From Mariniplasma anaerobium (GTDB lineage: Bacteria; Bacillota_I; Bacilli_A; Acholeplasmatales; Acholeplasmataceae): a stretch of 64,000 bases of DNA. The translations under genes and the position numbers were made by a program. The notes under the pieces are model-generated. The model ran no database searches, was not told the origin of the DNA, and saw only the letters and a program-made list of their open reading frames with translations. This document shows positions 1 through 9,495 of this stretch, one piece after another (the stretch's first letter is position 1; each line of letters opens with the position of its first letter). The stretch lies in the NCBI RefSeq assembly GCF_016865445.1, contig NZ_AP024412.1:1674001-1738000 (forward strand), read 5' to 3'.

Positions 1-82
1 GTCTTGAGACTCCAACAATCTTTGCAAGATCTTCTTGAGATAATCCTAATAAAGCTCTCATAGATTTCATCTTAAGATTCAT
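1..82 (-). CDS. XRE-family HTH regulator, N-terminal fragment (runs off the window)
   Basis: The reverse strand from 82 encodes a start Met followed by about 27 residues with the typical beginning of a Cro/C1-type helix-turn-helix (the stretch LGLSQEDLAKIVGVSR). The ATG at 82-80 is preceded by an AAGGTGG ribosome binding site. The rest lies outside the window. A 13-bp palindrome just upstream (120-132) could be its own operator, as such regulators are often autorepressed. DNA binding is inferred from the motif only. Confidence 0.7.
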   Translation of the reverse strand, partial: MNLKMKSMRALLGLSQEDLAKIVGVSR

Positions 83-119
83 ATATCCACCACCTTTTCT
101 TAACATTATATATTATACA

Positions 120-132
120 TTACATAATGTAA
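120..132. promoter_or_regulatory. 13-bp palindrome TTACATAATGTAA, possible operator
   Basis: TTACAT and ATGTAA form a perfect inverted repeat around a central A. It lies 38 bp upstream of the XRE regulator start, in an AT-rich segment. A second TTACAT half-site follows at about 140. A role as autoregulatory operator is inferred from position. Confidence 0.35.
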
Positions 133-190
133 AGTATATATTACATTTTTGTATAAAAAAATATTTCTGCTTCATTAATGTTTTGCTATA

Positions 191-218
191 TTCATTTTTT
201 AAATAAAGGTGATATAAT
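191..218 (+). promoter_or_regulatory. Probable promoter of the two-TM protein gene
   Basis: TATAAT at 213-218 is preceded by TGA (extended -10, TGn). A weak -35-like TTCATT lies at 191-196 with a 16-bp spacer. The gene starts 36 bp downstream. Confidence 0.5.
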
Positions 219-253
219 ATAGGAACATATGAAAAAGTAAGAGGTGACACCAT

Positions 254-1102
254 ATGAAAAAAGAACGTAACATTATATTATTAGTTATAGGCATTTCTGG
301 AACTGTAGTCTTTCTCATCACATTAACGATGTTATTTTTTGGTGATGAACTAGAACTACTCTTTAATGTCATTGGTATTAGAGTAGCGGCAGTATTTGTA
401 GCTTTTGCGGCATTTTTATCTAGCATGCTATTTAGTTTACTTATCCTACTTCACAACAAGACAACAGTCAAAATAAACGATGACACCAATAAACGTGCTG
501 AACTCTTTAGAGAACTTCAATTTGCATCTTCTAATTATTCTATTATTGATTTTATGGATAGAATGCTAATCTATGAAGAATCTAGTCGTTATGTTGATCG
601 TGTGATCAATAAAAAGAACTTAATCTTTCATATGATTGAGTCAGGTGTTCATACACATGATATATTTACTAAACGAGATGACTATTTATTCTTCTCTATT
701 AAAATTCCTTTTAAAATCATTGAAGGTAAAATTGTATCTTCGATAACCTTTGATAAACTAAGATTTGAGCGAGACGGTGTAAACTTTGAATTTATGCCAC
801 CAGAAAATGAAACTGAAAGTCGTGCATATATCTTATACAATGAACAAACAAAAAGAAATAATGTCATTATCAATCTAGTCATGAAAAAAGATAGCTCATT
901 TTACAAAAAAGATAAGATTAACATCTTCTCTAAAATTAAAATCTATATGAATGTAACAAGCTTATTAGGTGTTAAGGTTGAGGGTAATAGTGAATTATAT
1001 TTTACAAACCCAGAACAAATAGAGGGCGATGGATCGAATACATATCACATCAACTCATCTAACTTTATTTTGACTGATATGCCAAAGATTATCAATAGAT
1101 AA
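254..1102 (+). CDS. Two-TM membrane protein of unknown function
   Basis: The 282-residue protein starts with two hydrophobic segments (about 7-28 and 39-66) and continues as a soluble domain of mixed charge without a motif I recognise. An AGAGGTGA ribosome binding site precedes the ATG. It is a single gene with its own promoter and terminator and diverges from the XRE regulator. The soluble part probably faces the cytoplasm, because the start is positively charged and both helices are near the N terminus; this is inference. No function is assigned. Confidence 0.75.
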   Translation: MKKERNIILLVIGISGTVVFLITLTMLFFGDELELLFNVIGIRVAAVFVAFAAFLSSMLFSLLILLHNKTTVKINDDTNKRAELFRELQFASSNYSIIDFMDRMLIYEESSRYVDRVINKKNLIFHMIESGVHTHDIFTKRDDYLFFSIKIPFKIIEGKIVSSITFDKLRFERDGVNFEFMPPENETESRAYILYNEQTKRNNVIINLVMKKDSSFYKKDKINIFSKIKIYMNVTSLLGVKVEGNSELYFTNPEQIEGDGSNTYHINSSNFILTDMPKIINR

Positions 1103-1105
1103 AAC

Positions 1106-1138
1106 AAAACCGACATTGAATGTCGGTTTTACTTTTTT
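1106..1138 (+). terminator. Rho-independent terminator
   Basis: AAAACCGACAT and ATGTCGGTTTT form an 11-bp stem with a 3-nt loop, followed by a short T-run. It sits 4 bp after the stop of the two-TM protein. The stem is nearly symmetric, so it may also end the convergent gene at 1141-1473. Confidence 0.85.
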
Positions 1139-1140
1139 AT

Positions 1141-1473
1141 CTATTTAATAAATACAAATATGATCCCATCATTACCAAAATCTGAATCGTTTTTTAAAAT
1201 GGACTCATATTTACTTTTAGTTTCATAAAACGGCGAGGTATCACTTAATAACTGATTTTTCACTTCTCCTGGACAATACCCTTTAATCAATCCTTGTTTT
1301 TTCATGTTTCTTAAAGATTTTAAAGCAGCATGCTTAGAGCTTGATGTTCCTCCAGTTGATCCATAACCAGTTAATATTTTAAAAGCTGATTTTTCACTTT
1401 TAACAATATCCCTTAATTCTTTACCTATCTCTGATATAAATATCTCACCATGAAATTGTCTATATGTTTTCAT
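1141..1473 (-). CDS. Small Smr-domain-like protein
   Basis: The 110-residue protein has a central segment (about 33-66: ILTGYGSTGG, then a Lys/Arg-rich helix ending in GLIKGYCPGE) resembling the Smr fold, in which a His/Thr-Gly-x-Gly loop precedes a helix. Smr domains bind or nick branched nucleic acids. The canonical HGxG histidine is replaced by TGYG here, so activity is doubtful. An AAGGTAGGG site lies upstream of the ATG. The neighbours give no functional hint. The family call is tentative. Confidence 0.45.
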   Translation of the reverse strand: MKTYRQFHGEIFISEIGKELRDIVKSEKSAFKILTGYGSTGGTSSSKHAALKSLRNMKKQGLIKGYCPGEVKNQLLSDTSPFYETKSKYESILKNDSDFGNDGIIFVFIK

Positions 1474-1499
1474 ATCATTTCCCTACCTTATTTAAATAT

Positions 1500-4397
1500 C
1501 TATAACCAAACTAAAGTTAAATAATAATTTCCAATATGAAGCAGAATTGCTGCATCATCCCAACCCTCAGATCCAACAGGAGCCCAAGAAGCTGCATATA
1601 TTTCTATATATAAACTATTTTCTATGTCATAATCATCTAATAGATCATCAACTGTATCATATCCACTTCCTCTATTTAATGAAGATACATAATCATTTAA
1701 GATAACTTGTTGATCAGTAAGTGGTCCCGAAACTTCCAACAACTCATAATCACCATATTCATTAATTACATATTCTTGGATTGCATCTTCTGCATTTGTA
1801 TATAATTCATAGCTTTGATATAACTTGTATACATCATTTTTGACTGAGATGATAAATAAAATATTTTTACCACTTTCAGTGACAGCGATATGAGCAATCA
1901 GTTCATCCAATCGTATGTCTTGTGCAACACTACTTAGTGTATCACCTAATACATTCTGTGCAAAAGTAGTTCCAACACTTAAAGAGTCTAAAACTTCAAA
2001 ATCCAAATCAAGTGATGCATTAATTAAATCATCTGCATTATCCCATGAATCTTGTATCACTCCATCTTTAATATATACTTTACCAGCTAAAGCTTCTATC
2101 AATGCATTAAATCCCCATGTCTCTTGAACGAGTTGACCATCTATATCATGATAACTAACTGGAATAACTGCTGAAGTTGTATCAAAACCCCAATTTAGTG
2201 TAAATCCAGTACGATTATCATCATAAAAAATTTCAAAGTAATTGATAGAGTCTATGATGTTTGGGCTAATGCCCCCAAGACCTAAATCAGTATTAGCAAT
2301 CATCATATAAAAATAATAACTAGATGGAAAAGCAATGTCTATAACATTAAAAACAACTTTAACATAATTTGTGTCATCAACTAATAATGCTTCATATTGA
2401 TTAACTAAGTTTGTTACCATAGTTTGTATATTTGTATTCCCACCTGATTGATATGTAAAAACCAATTCAATTTCAGTATAATGATCAACAGTCCCTGCTT
2501 CATAATATCCATCCAAAATAGCTTGGTCAACTGCTTGTTTAAAATATGCTAATGCTTCATCTGGAAAATATCCATATGAGCTACCACCAAAATCTTCAAC
2601 GATTGCGGCACCTGCGGCACCACTTCTAACAGAATACCCTGATTGAGCATCTAAAAAGTAAGTTGAAGGAACTAATGTAAATGCTGGTAAGTAAATACCT
2701 ACATCATTAACAGCTGCTTCATATCTATCAAATCCATACATTAATGCTTGTCGCATAGATTGATACATTAAAATAGGTTCTGGAACATAGTTATTAGATA
2801 TCCAAACATTTGGATGATCTAAAATATATTGATCTCTTGCTTCTTCTGTACCAAATCCATTAATCATTATAGACCATACAGTATCATCAGGTGCTATCTT
2901 TGTTCTTGCATCATCTACGTAATCGTATAAGTCTGAATTAGGTATAGCTGTATAATCTAATCTACCCGCAATAAATTCATCAAAGATTTCATCTAAATTA
3001 TCAAAATATGTAAATTGATATCCAGTATAGTGATACATACTAGCATCTGGATGTAATTCATTTTTCTTAAATGTAATACTTTCTTCTATTGTCCATTGAT
3101 CAAGATAATAAACACCACTTGACGCAACATCTACTGAAGTCTCTCCATAAGTGCCACCACTATCTGGATCTCCAAGCTCTTCAAATAATTGTTGATTGAT
3201 TGGTGCCATGATATTATTGGCAAATTGATAGTACACATCAAACGCTTCTTTATCTTGTTCATATTCTAATTCAATTGTATAATCATCTATTAACTTTATA
3301 CCAACAAATTCCCATGGAACTAATCCATCAAGATAAGCTTCGATATTTTTTATACCAGAAGATATAAAATCTGATCCCCCTGATATTGCTCTAAACCATT
3401 CATGATCTAGTGCATACTTAAAAGTCCACATATAATCATTAGCATCTAATTTCTCATAATCAGATCCTAGATTTGATGTATCAGTATTTGGATTAAACTT
3501 CCACTCAAGATCGTCTCTTAAAACGATTGCCCACTGTTTAGCATATGTAGTTCCATCAATAACACTACCACTAATTGGTTGTGGTAAAGACTGAGCTAAT
3601 TCTGGAAGAATTTCATAGCCTTTTTTAGATGAATCAAAAAAGAAATTATATAATGCCCCATTAAATAAATCATTAAATTCAGATGTATCTGAATCATCGG
3701 ATTCCCAAGGATTTAAAGTTACAGGATCAAAACTATAAGCAGATCTCCATGTATATTCACTTGTATTACCATAAGTAGATCCATCCATTAATACATTTGA
3801 ATCATCTAAATTTAATTGTGAAAATTCATCGCCATATCCCAAGACACCATTATATTCATCACTAAACAATTGAACTCTTTCGCTATACATCATCATATGT
3901 GAATATGTATAAAGCGGAACCCCACCATAAACATTATCAAGCAAGTAACGTTCAGCAGCAGCAAACAAAATATCCTTATTTACCCCATCTAAATTAGATA
4001 AATCAACACCATTTTGATACTGAGCAAGTGGATAGTCTTCTATAATTTCATAACTTACTATAATATATCTAGTCACACTAGTTGTATTGCCAACACTATC
4101 TTTAACTTCATAAACAACAGTATAATTTCCTACTTCTTCATTATTGACATCATTTGTTTTTATGATAATACTTGATGTTAAATCCCCATCTTCTTCATCA
4201 ATTGCGGTGACTCCATGAAGTGGATCAAATGCATCAAATACGAGAATCGTTAAGTCATCAGCACCCATGATTGATGGAACTTGATCAAATATTAAAGGAT
4301 CATTTTTACAAGCGACAACTGTTAAACTTGTAAATAACACTATGAAAATAATCAATATTTTTTTATGTAATTTTATTTTTTTCACACCACTATTCAT
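1500..4397 (-). CDS. Extracytoplasmic OppA-like (SBP family 5) lipoprotein with DUF5011/Ig-like domain
   Basis: This is a large lipoprotein of about 965 residues. I place the start at the ATG at 4397, because GGGAG lies 7 nt upstream; an upstream GTG at 4403 overlaps that site. A signal peptide ends in the lipobox LTVVAC, with the lipidated Cys at about residue 30. Residues about 40-120 form a DUF5011-type Ig-like domain (DEEDGDLTSSI, then GNYTVVYEVKDSVGN). The remainder has the layout of peptide/oligosaccharide-binding proteins of SBP family 5 (a DPVTLNPWES segment near 220 and an aromatic-rich body). No permease or ATPase lies nearby, so it may serve a transporter encoded elsewhere or bind ligand for another purpose. 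Confidence 0.75.
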   Translation of the reverse strand: MNSGVKKIKLHKKILIIFIVLFTSLTVVACKNDPLIFDQVPSIMGADDLTILVFDAFDPLHGVTAIDEEDGDLTSSIIIKTNDVNNEEVGNYTVVYEVKDSVGNTTSVTRYIIVSYEIIEDYPLAQYQNGVDLSNLDGVNKDILFAAAERYLLDNVYGGVPLYTYSHMMMYSERVQLFSDEYNGVLGYGDEFSQLNLDDSNVLMDGSTYGNTSEYTWRSAYSFDPVTLNPWESDDSDTSEFNDLFNGALYNFFFDSSKKGYEILPELAQSLPQPISGSVIDGTTYAKQWAIVLRDDLEWKFNPNTDTSNLGSDYEKLDANDYMWTFKYALDHEWFRAISGGSDFISSGIKNIEAYLDGLVPWEFVGIKLIDDYTIELEYEQDKEAFDVYYQFANNIMAPINQQLFEELGDPDSGGTYGETSVDVASSGVYYLDQWTIEESITFKKNELHPDASMYHYTGYQFTYFDNLDEIFDEFIAGRLDYTAIPNSDLYDYVDDARTKIAPDDTVWSIMINGFGTEEARDQYILDHPNVWISNNYVPEPILMYQSMRQALMYGFDRYEAAVNDVGIYLPAFTLVPSTYFLDAQSGYSVRSGAAGAAIVEDFGGSSYGYFPDEALAYFKQAVDQAILDGYYEAGTVDHYTEIELVFTYQSGGNTNIQTMVTNLVNQYEALLVDDTNYVKVVFNVIDIAFPSSYYFYMMIANTDLGLGGISPNIIDSINYFEIFYDDNRTGFTLNWGFDTTSAVIPVSYHDIDGQLVQETWGFNALIEALAGKVYIKDGVIQDSWDNADDLINASLDLDFEVLDSLSVGTTFAQNVLGDTLSSVAQDIRLDELIAHIAVTESGKNILFIISVKNDVYKLYQSYELYTNAEDAIQEYVINEYGDYELLEVSGPLTDQQVILNDYVSSLNRGSGYDTVDDLLDDYDIENSLYIEIYAASWAPVGSEGWDDAAILLHIGNYYLTLVWL

Positions 4398-4479
4398 AGC
4401 CACTCTCCCGTATGTTATTTTATTTATTATACCACAATAAAGCCACTTTTTTTCAATATTATAATAATTATAATAGATT

Positions 4480-4516
4480 TATTAAAGAAAAAGCAATCCC
4501 CAAAAGGATTGCTTTT
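4480..4516 (-). terminator. Terminator of the mgl-type operon
   Basis: AAAAGCAATCC (4489-4499) pairs with GGATTGCTTTT (4506-4516). On the minus strand the stem is followed by a TTTTTCTTT tract. It lies about 60 bp after the permease stop. A second small hairpin (GGGAAA/TTTCCC, 4520-4535) precedes it. Confidence 0.85.
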
Positions 4517-4579
4517 AGTGGGAAATTTCTTTCCCTGAGAAAAATGAATATCATCATTGTCAATATAAATTTTAATTGA

Positions 4580-5692
4580 TTAAGTCTTCTTAATATATTT
4601 TCTAGTATCAAGTGCAACAGCTGCTACAATAATGACACCTTTAATAATATATTGATAATAAGCATCGATACCTAGATAAACCATTCCGTATGTAATAATC
4701 GTAAACATTAATACACCAGCAATAGCACCACTAATCTTACCAATACCACCACTAAATGAAATACCACCAACAACACAGGCTGCAATCGCATCAAGTTCAT
4801 AGTTAAGACCAAATGCGGTATTTGCACTACCTACACGTGCGGCTTCTAAATAACCACCAATACCATATAAGACACCAGCTAATAAATAAACCATTACTGT
4901 AGTTTTCATAACACTAACACCTGATATTTTAGCAGCTTCTGGATTTCCACCAACAGCATACATATTCTTACCAAATGTAGTCTTATTCCAAACAAACCAC
5001 ATCACAACAGCAACTAGTATTGAGTAAATAATCAATTTTGGAATTTCCATCCCGAAAATCTCTAAATTACTAACAAAGGAACTGTATGTAGGATCAAGTG
5101 ATCCAATGGGTTGAGGTCCTGCAGCAGACGTATTAAAGTATAATAACATAATACCGTATATTGCAACACTTCCACCTAATGTAGCTAAGAATGGATGTAC
5201 TTTAAATTTCGCAACTACATAACCATTAATACCACTGAAAAATGAACTGACTACAATAGCAACTAATAAAACTAGGATATAGAAGAACCATTGGAAACCA
5301 GCAACTTCACCTAATGCATTTGTACGCCAAACCCAATCAGGTAATGTTTCATAAAATCTAGCACCGTAACTAAACGATTGTAAGAAAGATGCTGTAATAA
5401 TTGCAGAAAACCCAACATTCTTACCTAACGAAAGGTCGGTACCTTGTAAAATGATAATGCCCCCAACACCTAATGCTAAGATTAATCTTACACTTGATTG
5501 TGTTAGGATATTTTTAAATACACCAATACTTAGAAATGTATAGTCACTAATAATAATAAATATTATCATTGACCCAATAATGATATAAATCGCATTATTG
5601 ATTAATACTTCTTTAATATTCTTTAGTTCTCCTTTAGAATCATAAAACAAATTCTTGAACAAGTTTTTAAAGAAATTATTTACTTTATCCAT
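4580..5692 (-). CDS. mglC: Sugar ABC transporter permease (MglC/RbsC type)
   Basis: The 370-residue integral membrane protein of the BPD_transp_2 family has about 35 cytoplasmic residues before the first membrane segment and 9-10 hydrophobic helices. The loop around EAAKISGVSVMKT matches the ATPase-contact region of RbsC/MglC permeases. It is the last gene of the three-gene transporter operon, 10 bp after the ATPase gene, with an AGGAGG site. It should form a homodimeric channel in the cytoplasmic membrane for the sugar delivered by the lipoprotein at 7318-8328. The galactose-type assignment rests on that binding protein; ribose or another sugar is possible. Confidence 0.9.
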   Translation of the reverse strand: MDKVNNFFKNLFKNLFYDSKGELKNIKEVLINNAIYIIIGSMIIFIIISDYTFLSIGVFKNILTQSSVRLILALGVGGIIILQGTDLSLGKNVGFSAIITASFLQSFSYGARFYETLPDWVWRTNALGEVAGFQWFFYILVLLVAIVVSSFFSGINGYVVAKFKVHPFLATLGGSVAIYGIMLLYFNTSAAGPQPIGSLDPTYSSFVSNLEIFGMEIPKLIIYSILVAVVMWFVWNKTTFGKNMYAVGGNPEAAKISGVSVMKTTVMVYLLAGVLYGIGGYLEAARVGSANTAFGLNYELDAIAACVVGGISFSGGIGKISGAIAGVLMFTIITYGMVYLGIDAYYQYIIKGVIIVAAVALDTRKYIKKT

Positions 5693-5702
5693 TTTTATCC
5701 TC

Positions 5703-7199
5703 CTATAAATACTTTGTAGTCATTTTAAACAACTCTGCTTGTGAAGCTGTCTTTGTATCTAAGATTCCGGCTAATCTACCATTACTCATAACACCAATAC
5801 GATCGGTGATTCCAAGTAATTCTGGCATCTCACTTGATACCATGATAATTGATTTGCCTTTACTTACTAATTCAAGCATTAACTGATAGATTTCATATTT
5901 CGCACCTACATCAATACCTCTTGTTGGTTCATCCATCAACAATATATCAGGATCGGTTAATAACCATCTACCAATAATTACTTTTTGTTGATTTCCACCA
6001 CTTAAAGCTCTAATTCTTTGTTTATTTGATGCAGCTTTAATACTCATTGCTTTAAATTGCTTATCAGTATCAGCTAACATTTTTTTATTATCTAGTAAAC
6101 CAATCTTATTTACATAATTATGAACATTCGCGATGGTTATATTAAAGATAATATCACCTAGAGGATAAATACCTGTTTCACGACGTTCTTCTGTAATTAA
6201 AGCAAATCTATTTTTAATTGCTTCAACTGTATTTGCGTTTTTAATTGGTACCCCATTTAAAATGAGTTCACCACTTTCTCTTGTACGGGCTCCAAAGATA
6301 CTTTCTAAAAGTTCTGTACGACGAGATCCTACTAATCCACTGATACCTAATATTTCACCACGTCTTAATTCAAATGAAACGTCATGTACTTTAGGTTCAT
6401 ACAGTGTTGTTAAATTTTTAACCTCTAAAACAATATCTCCAACTTTATGTGCCTTATGTGGGAAACGATGTTCTAAATCTCGACCAACCATCATATTAAT
6501 GATTTTGTCCATTGTTAAATCTTTTGTTGCTTTAGTTCCGATATAATTACCATCTCTTAAAATAGTAACGTAATCTGATATTTCAAAAATTTCTTCCATT
6601 TTATGAGAAATGTAAATAAGTCCAATACCTTTTTTCTTTAAGGTTCTCATAATTTCAAATAACTTATTGACTTCATTTTCTGTTAATGATGATGTTGGTT
6701 CATCCAAAACGATGATCTTAGCATCATAAGAAACAGCTTTAACGATTTCAACCATTTGTCTTTGAGAAACACTCAATTCTTCAAGAGTTTTCTTTGGATC
6801 AATTTTTACTCCAATACTCTCAAATAATTCGACCGTATCATTATACATTTTTTGTTCATCAACAAATAAACCTTTTCTAGGATATCTACCTAGCCATACA
6901 TTATCTGTTACCGTTCTAGCTAAAACTTGATTTAGCTCTTGATGAACCATCGAAACTCCATTTTCTAGAGCATGTTTTGGATCAGTAAAGTTAAACTCTT
7001 CTCCATTCAAAAAAAACTTACCTTGGTCTTGTGTATATATACCAAATAAGCATTTCATTAATGTTGATTTTCCTGCTCCATTTTCACCCATTAATGCATG
7101 TATAGTTCCTGGTTTAACACTTATCTCAACATGTTTTAAAACTTTTACACCACTAAAGGCTTTACAAACATCTTTAATTTCTAATAAATATTCGCTCAT
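5703..7199 (-). CDS. mglA: Sugar ABC transporter ATPase, tandem ABC domains (MglA/RbsA type)
   Basis: The 498-residue protein has two fused ABC domains. The first has Walker [10 protein letters not shown] at 38-46, a signature-like LSVSQRQ at 142-148 and Walker B ending DEPTSSL at about 172. The second has a degenerate P-loop (SGLVGSRRT, 288-296), signature LSGGNQQKV at 399-407 and Walker B with DEPTRGID at 423-430. A degenerate second P-loop is normal for MglA/RbsA. It powers import through the permease encoded next. A hairpin lies between it and the binding-protein gene upstream, so it is probably made in smaller amounts. Confidence 0.93.
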   Translation of the reverse strand: MSEYLLEIKDVCKAFSGVKVLKHVEISVKPGTIHALMGENGAGKSTLMKCLFGIYTQDQGKFFLNGEEFNFTDPKHALENGVSMVHQELNQVLARTVTDNVWLGRYPRKGLFVDEQKMYNDTVELFESIGVKIDPKKTLEELSVSQRQMVEIVKAVSYDAKIIVLDEPTSSLTENEVNKLFEIMRTLKKKGIGLIYISHKMEEIFEISDYVTILRDGNYIGTKATKDLTMDKIINMMVGRDLEHRFPHKAHKVGDIVLEVKNLTTLYEPKVHDVSFELRRGEILGISGLVGSRRTELLESIFGARTRESGELILNGVPIKNANTVEAIKNRFALITEERRETGIYPLGDIIFNITIANVHNYVNKIGLLDNKKMLADTDKQFKAMSIKAASNKQRIRALSGGNQQKVIIGRWLLTDPDILLMDEPTRGIDVGAKYEIYQLMLELVSKGKSIIMVSSEMPELLGITDRIGVMSNGRLAGILDTKTASQAELFKMTTKYL

Positions 7200-7264
7200 T
7201 TTTATACCTCATTTGTTAAATCGGTTTTTTTTGCCGTTACTTCTTAATTATTGACATAAATAAA

Positions 7265-7296
7265 ATTATGGAAGTACACTGATGTACTTCCATAAT
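7265..7296 (-). terminator. Intra-operon hairpin between binding-protein and ATPase genes
   Basis: ATTATGGAAGTAC (7265-7277) pairs with GTACTTCCATAAT (7284-7296). On the minus strand it is followed by a TTTTATTT tract. Such a stem between binding-protein and ATPase genes usually causes partial termination or protects the upstream mRNA, giving more binding protein than transporter. Confidence 0.7.
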
Positions 7297-7317
7297 CAGT
7301 TATTTATTTGTTAAAGA

Positions 7318-8328
7318 TTATTGAAAATCTGCAACGTTTGTAGCATCAACTGCAACGTAAGATACACGTACAGCTTTAGTTCCAGTAGCGCTGTCTAATA
7401 CCCAGTCAGTACCTTCTAATACATCATTACCTAAAGCAGCATTAATAGCTAAGTCTAAAGTAGCTTGAGCTTGTTTAACACCATCATTAAGAACTGTACC
7501 ATTCATATCGCCTGATACGATTTTAGCTAATGCTTCTTCTAATGCATCAACACCAAAAATTGGAATTGAAACTTCAGCGTTTGTCATAGCTTGGATTGCT
7601 CCAAAAGCCATACCATCATTATTAGAGATAACTAATTCGATTTGACTTCCAAATGATCCTGATAACCAAGTAGCCATTGTTTCAGCAGCTTCTGTAGTTG
7701 ACCAAGTTGTTGAAGGTTGAAGAGCTAATTGATTTACAGTGATTCCAGCATCAGTAAATGCTTTAACTGATTCTAAAGTACGAGCTTCAGCATCTGGATG
7801 GCCTGGTTCACCTTTTAATAATACATAATCTAAAACGCCATCAGAATTTAAATCCCAAGAAGCGTTTGCTTGCCATGCAGCAACCATCATTTCGCCTTGG
7901 ATAATTCCAGCTTCTGCACTATCAGTACCAACGTACCATACTTTATCATAAGTATCCATAGCGCCAGCAACAGTAGATTCTTTGTTGAAAAGAATTAGAG
8001 GGATATCTGCATCTTTAGCTTTTGCAATAATAGTCGCTGCAGCTGCAGGGTCTACTAAGTTAATTGCTAATACGTCAACACCTTTAGTGATGAATGTATC
8101 TACTTGATTGTTTAATGTAGCTTGAGATCCTTCTGAATCCACTACGTCTAATTCTACGCCTTTTTCAGTTGCGTATCTTTCTAATTCTGGACGAACAACG
8201 CCATTCATGAAGTTATCATTGAATGTATAGATGTTTGCACCAATTGTAACTGTGTCATCATCTGTTTGACATGCTGCCAAAGTAAATGCGAATAATAAAA
8301 CTGCTACTAATGTTAAAACTTTTTTCAT
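7318..8328 (-). CDS. mglB: Galactose/glucose-type substrate-binding lipoprotein (MglB-like)
   Basis: The 336-residue protein has a lipoprotein signal with lipobox LAAC (Cys20) and a periplasmic-binding-protein type 1 fold. Residues 159-167 (DLNSDGVLD) match the EF-hand-like calcium loop that marks MglB among related sugar-binding proteins, followed by LLKGEPGHPDAEAR as in MglB. ISNNDGMAFGAI near 235 is the usual ligand-site segment. It is the first gene of the transporter operon, with an AGGAGG site and two cre-like operators upstream. Galactose or glucose is the likely ligand by family; the sequence does not prove it. Confidence 0.88.
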   Translation of the reverse strand: MKKVLTLVAVLLFAFTLAACQTDDDTVTIGANIYTFNDNFMNGVVRPELERYATEKGVELDVVDSEGSQATLNNQVDTFITKGVDVLAINLVDPAAAATIIAKAKDADIPLILFNKESTVAGAMDTYDKVWYVGTDSAEAGIIQGEMMVAAWQANASWDLNSDGVLDYVLLKGEPGHPDAEARTLESVKAFTDAGITVNQLALQPSTTWSTTEAAETMATWLSGSFGSQIELVISNNDGMAFGAIQAMTNAEVSIPIFGVDALEEALAKIVSGDMNGTVLNDGVKQAQATLDLAINAALGNDVLEGTDWVLDSATGTKAVRVSYVAVDATNVADFQ

Positions 8329-8349
8329 TTTTGTTTCCTCCTATTTTTT

Positions 8350-8363
8350 TTTAAGCGCTTTCA
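8350..8363 (-). promoter_or_regulatory. cre-like CcpA operator 1 upstream of mglB
   Basis: The minus strand reads TGAAAGCGCTTAAA, close to the catabolite-responsive element consensus TGNAANCGNWNNCA with one deviation near the 3' end. It lies 22 bp upstream of the mglB start, so it could repress the operon when preferred sugars are present. Confidence 0.6.
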
Positions 8364-8376
8364 TCTTATCAATATT

Positions 8377-8390
8377 TGTAAGCACTTACA
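8377..8390 (-). promoter_or_regulatory. cre-like operator 2 upstream of mglB
   Basis: TGTAAGCACTTACA is a near-perfect palindrome resembling a cre with CA in place of the central CG. It lies 13 bp beyond the first cre-like site. It could bind CcpA or another LacI-family regulator. Confidence 0.45.
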
Positions 8391-8473
8391 ATGTAAAATG
8401 TTACTCAAACTTTGTGAATTTTTACTTTTTACATTTAAAACATATAAATCTAACAAAAAATGAAGTCTTTATG

Positions 8474-9493
8474 CTAATCTTCTTCCTCATAACGCTTGTA
8501 ATCTACCCAAATATATTTTCCATCTTCTATTTCAAATGATAATGTTGTTAAATCAGTATTATTTAATATAGCTTGCGTAAGTTCAATTAAAATTAAACTC
8601 ATTGTCTGTGAATCATTAATGACAGTACCATATAGATATCCACTTTCTAAATAAGGAGTCGCATCTGCAATACCATCAATTCCAATAACTGGGATCCATG
8701 TGTCAATATCGTGATCTATCCGATCATTTTCATCTATATCTATAAATAACTCATTTTCAACCATTGCGTCAATTGCTCCAAGAGCCATTGCATCATTATT
8801 AGAAATCACTAATTCTATTTCTACTTCTAAATCAAGCAATAGTTTATTCATGCCATCATAAGCTTTATCTCTTTGCCAATCACAAATTTCTATAGATAAT
8901 ATTTCAAGTTCATATCCATATCTTTCAAGTTCATCAACAATAACTTCAGTTCTAATTTCGGCATCTTGATGTCCTTGTTCACCTTTGAAAATCACTAATT
9001 GAATAACACCGTCACCATTTTTATCTTGATCGCTTAAGTTATATGGATTTCCAAAAAGTTCTATAACCATCTCTGATTGAATGATTGCACTGTTTTCAGC
9101 AGGCGCACCTAAATAATACAATTGATCCCAACTGTTCATATCTTTTTTTATCGGCTCACGGTTGATAAAAATTAATGGGATATCACGTTTTTGAGCTTCA
9201 TCTATAATCGTATATGCTCCTAATCTATCCACTGGGTTAATAATTAAGAGTTGTGGTTGATCGTCTAATAAACTTTCAATGATTTCATTTTGAATCAATT
9301 GAGAGTTTTGAGAATCATATGCTTTGATATCTACATTGCCAATTGCGTCTTCTAAAATGTAGTTTTTAAATTCTAAAATATAAGGGTCAGTCTCATCATA
9401 TAAGATAAGTGGTATCGTATTATTTACAGATTGGCATCCAGACATAACAAATAGTGAAACACTTACTAATACAAAAATTATAATTTTCTTCAT
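8474..9493 (-). CDS. MglB-like sugar-binding lipoprotein linked to a two-component system
   Basis: The 339-residue lipoprotein has lipobox MSGC (Cys20) and is a paralogue of the mglB product. It has the same calcium-loop type (DKNGDGVIQ near 165), FKGEQGHQDAEIR, and ISNNDAMALGAID. It begins 2 bp after the stop of the sensor kinase gene and is the last gene of the regulator-kinase-binding protein unit. By analogy with other Bacillota, such a lipoprotein may present bound sugar to the extracellular sensor domain of the kinase rather than serve uptake. That role is inferred from gene order. Confidence 0.82.
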   Translation of the reverse strand: MKKIIIFVLVSVSLFVMSGCQSVNNTIPLILYDETDPYILEFKNYILEDAIGNVDIKAYDSQNSQLIQNEIIESLLDDQPQLLIINPVDRLGAYTIIDEAQKRDIPLIFINREPIKKDMNSWDQLYYLGAPAENSAIIQSEMVIELFGNPYNLSDQDKNGDGVIQLVIFKGEQGHQDAEIRTEVIVDELERYGYELEILSIEICDWQRDKAYDGMNKLLLDLEVEIELVISNNDAMALGAIDAMVENELFIDIDENDRIDHDIDTWIPVIGIDGIADATPYLESGYLYGTVINDSQTMSLILIELTQAILNNTDLTTLSFEIEDGKYIWVDYKRYEEED

Positions 9494-9495
9494 TA

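Noticed and set aside
199-426. 75-residue open frame on the minus strand
   Set aside because: It lies antisense to the two-TM protein gene, which has a promoter, ribosome binding site and terminator.
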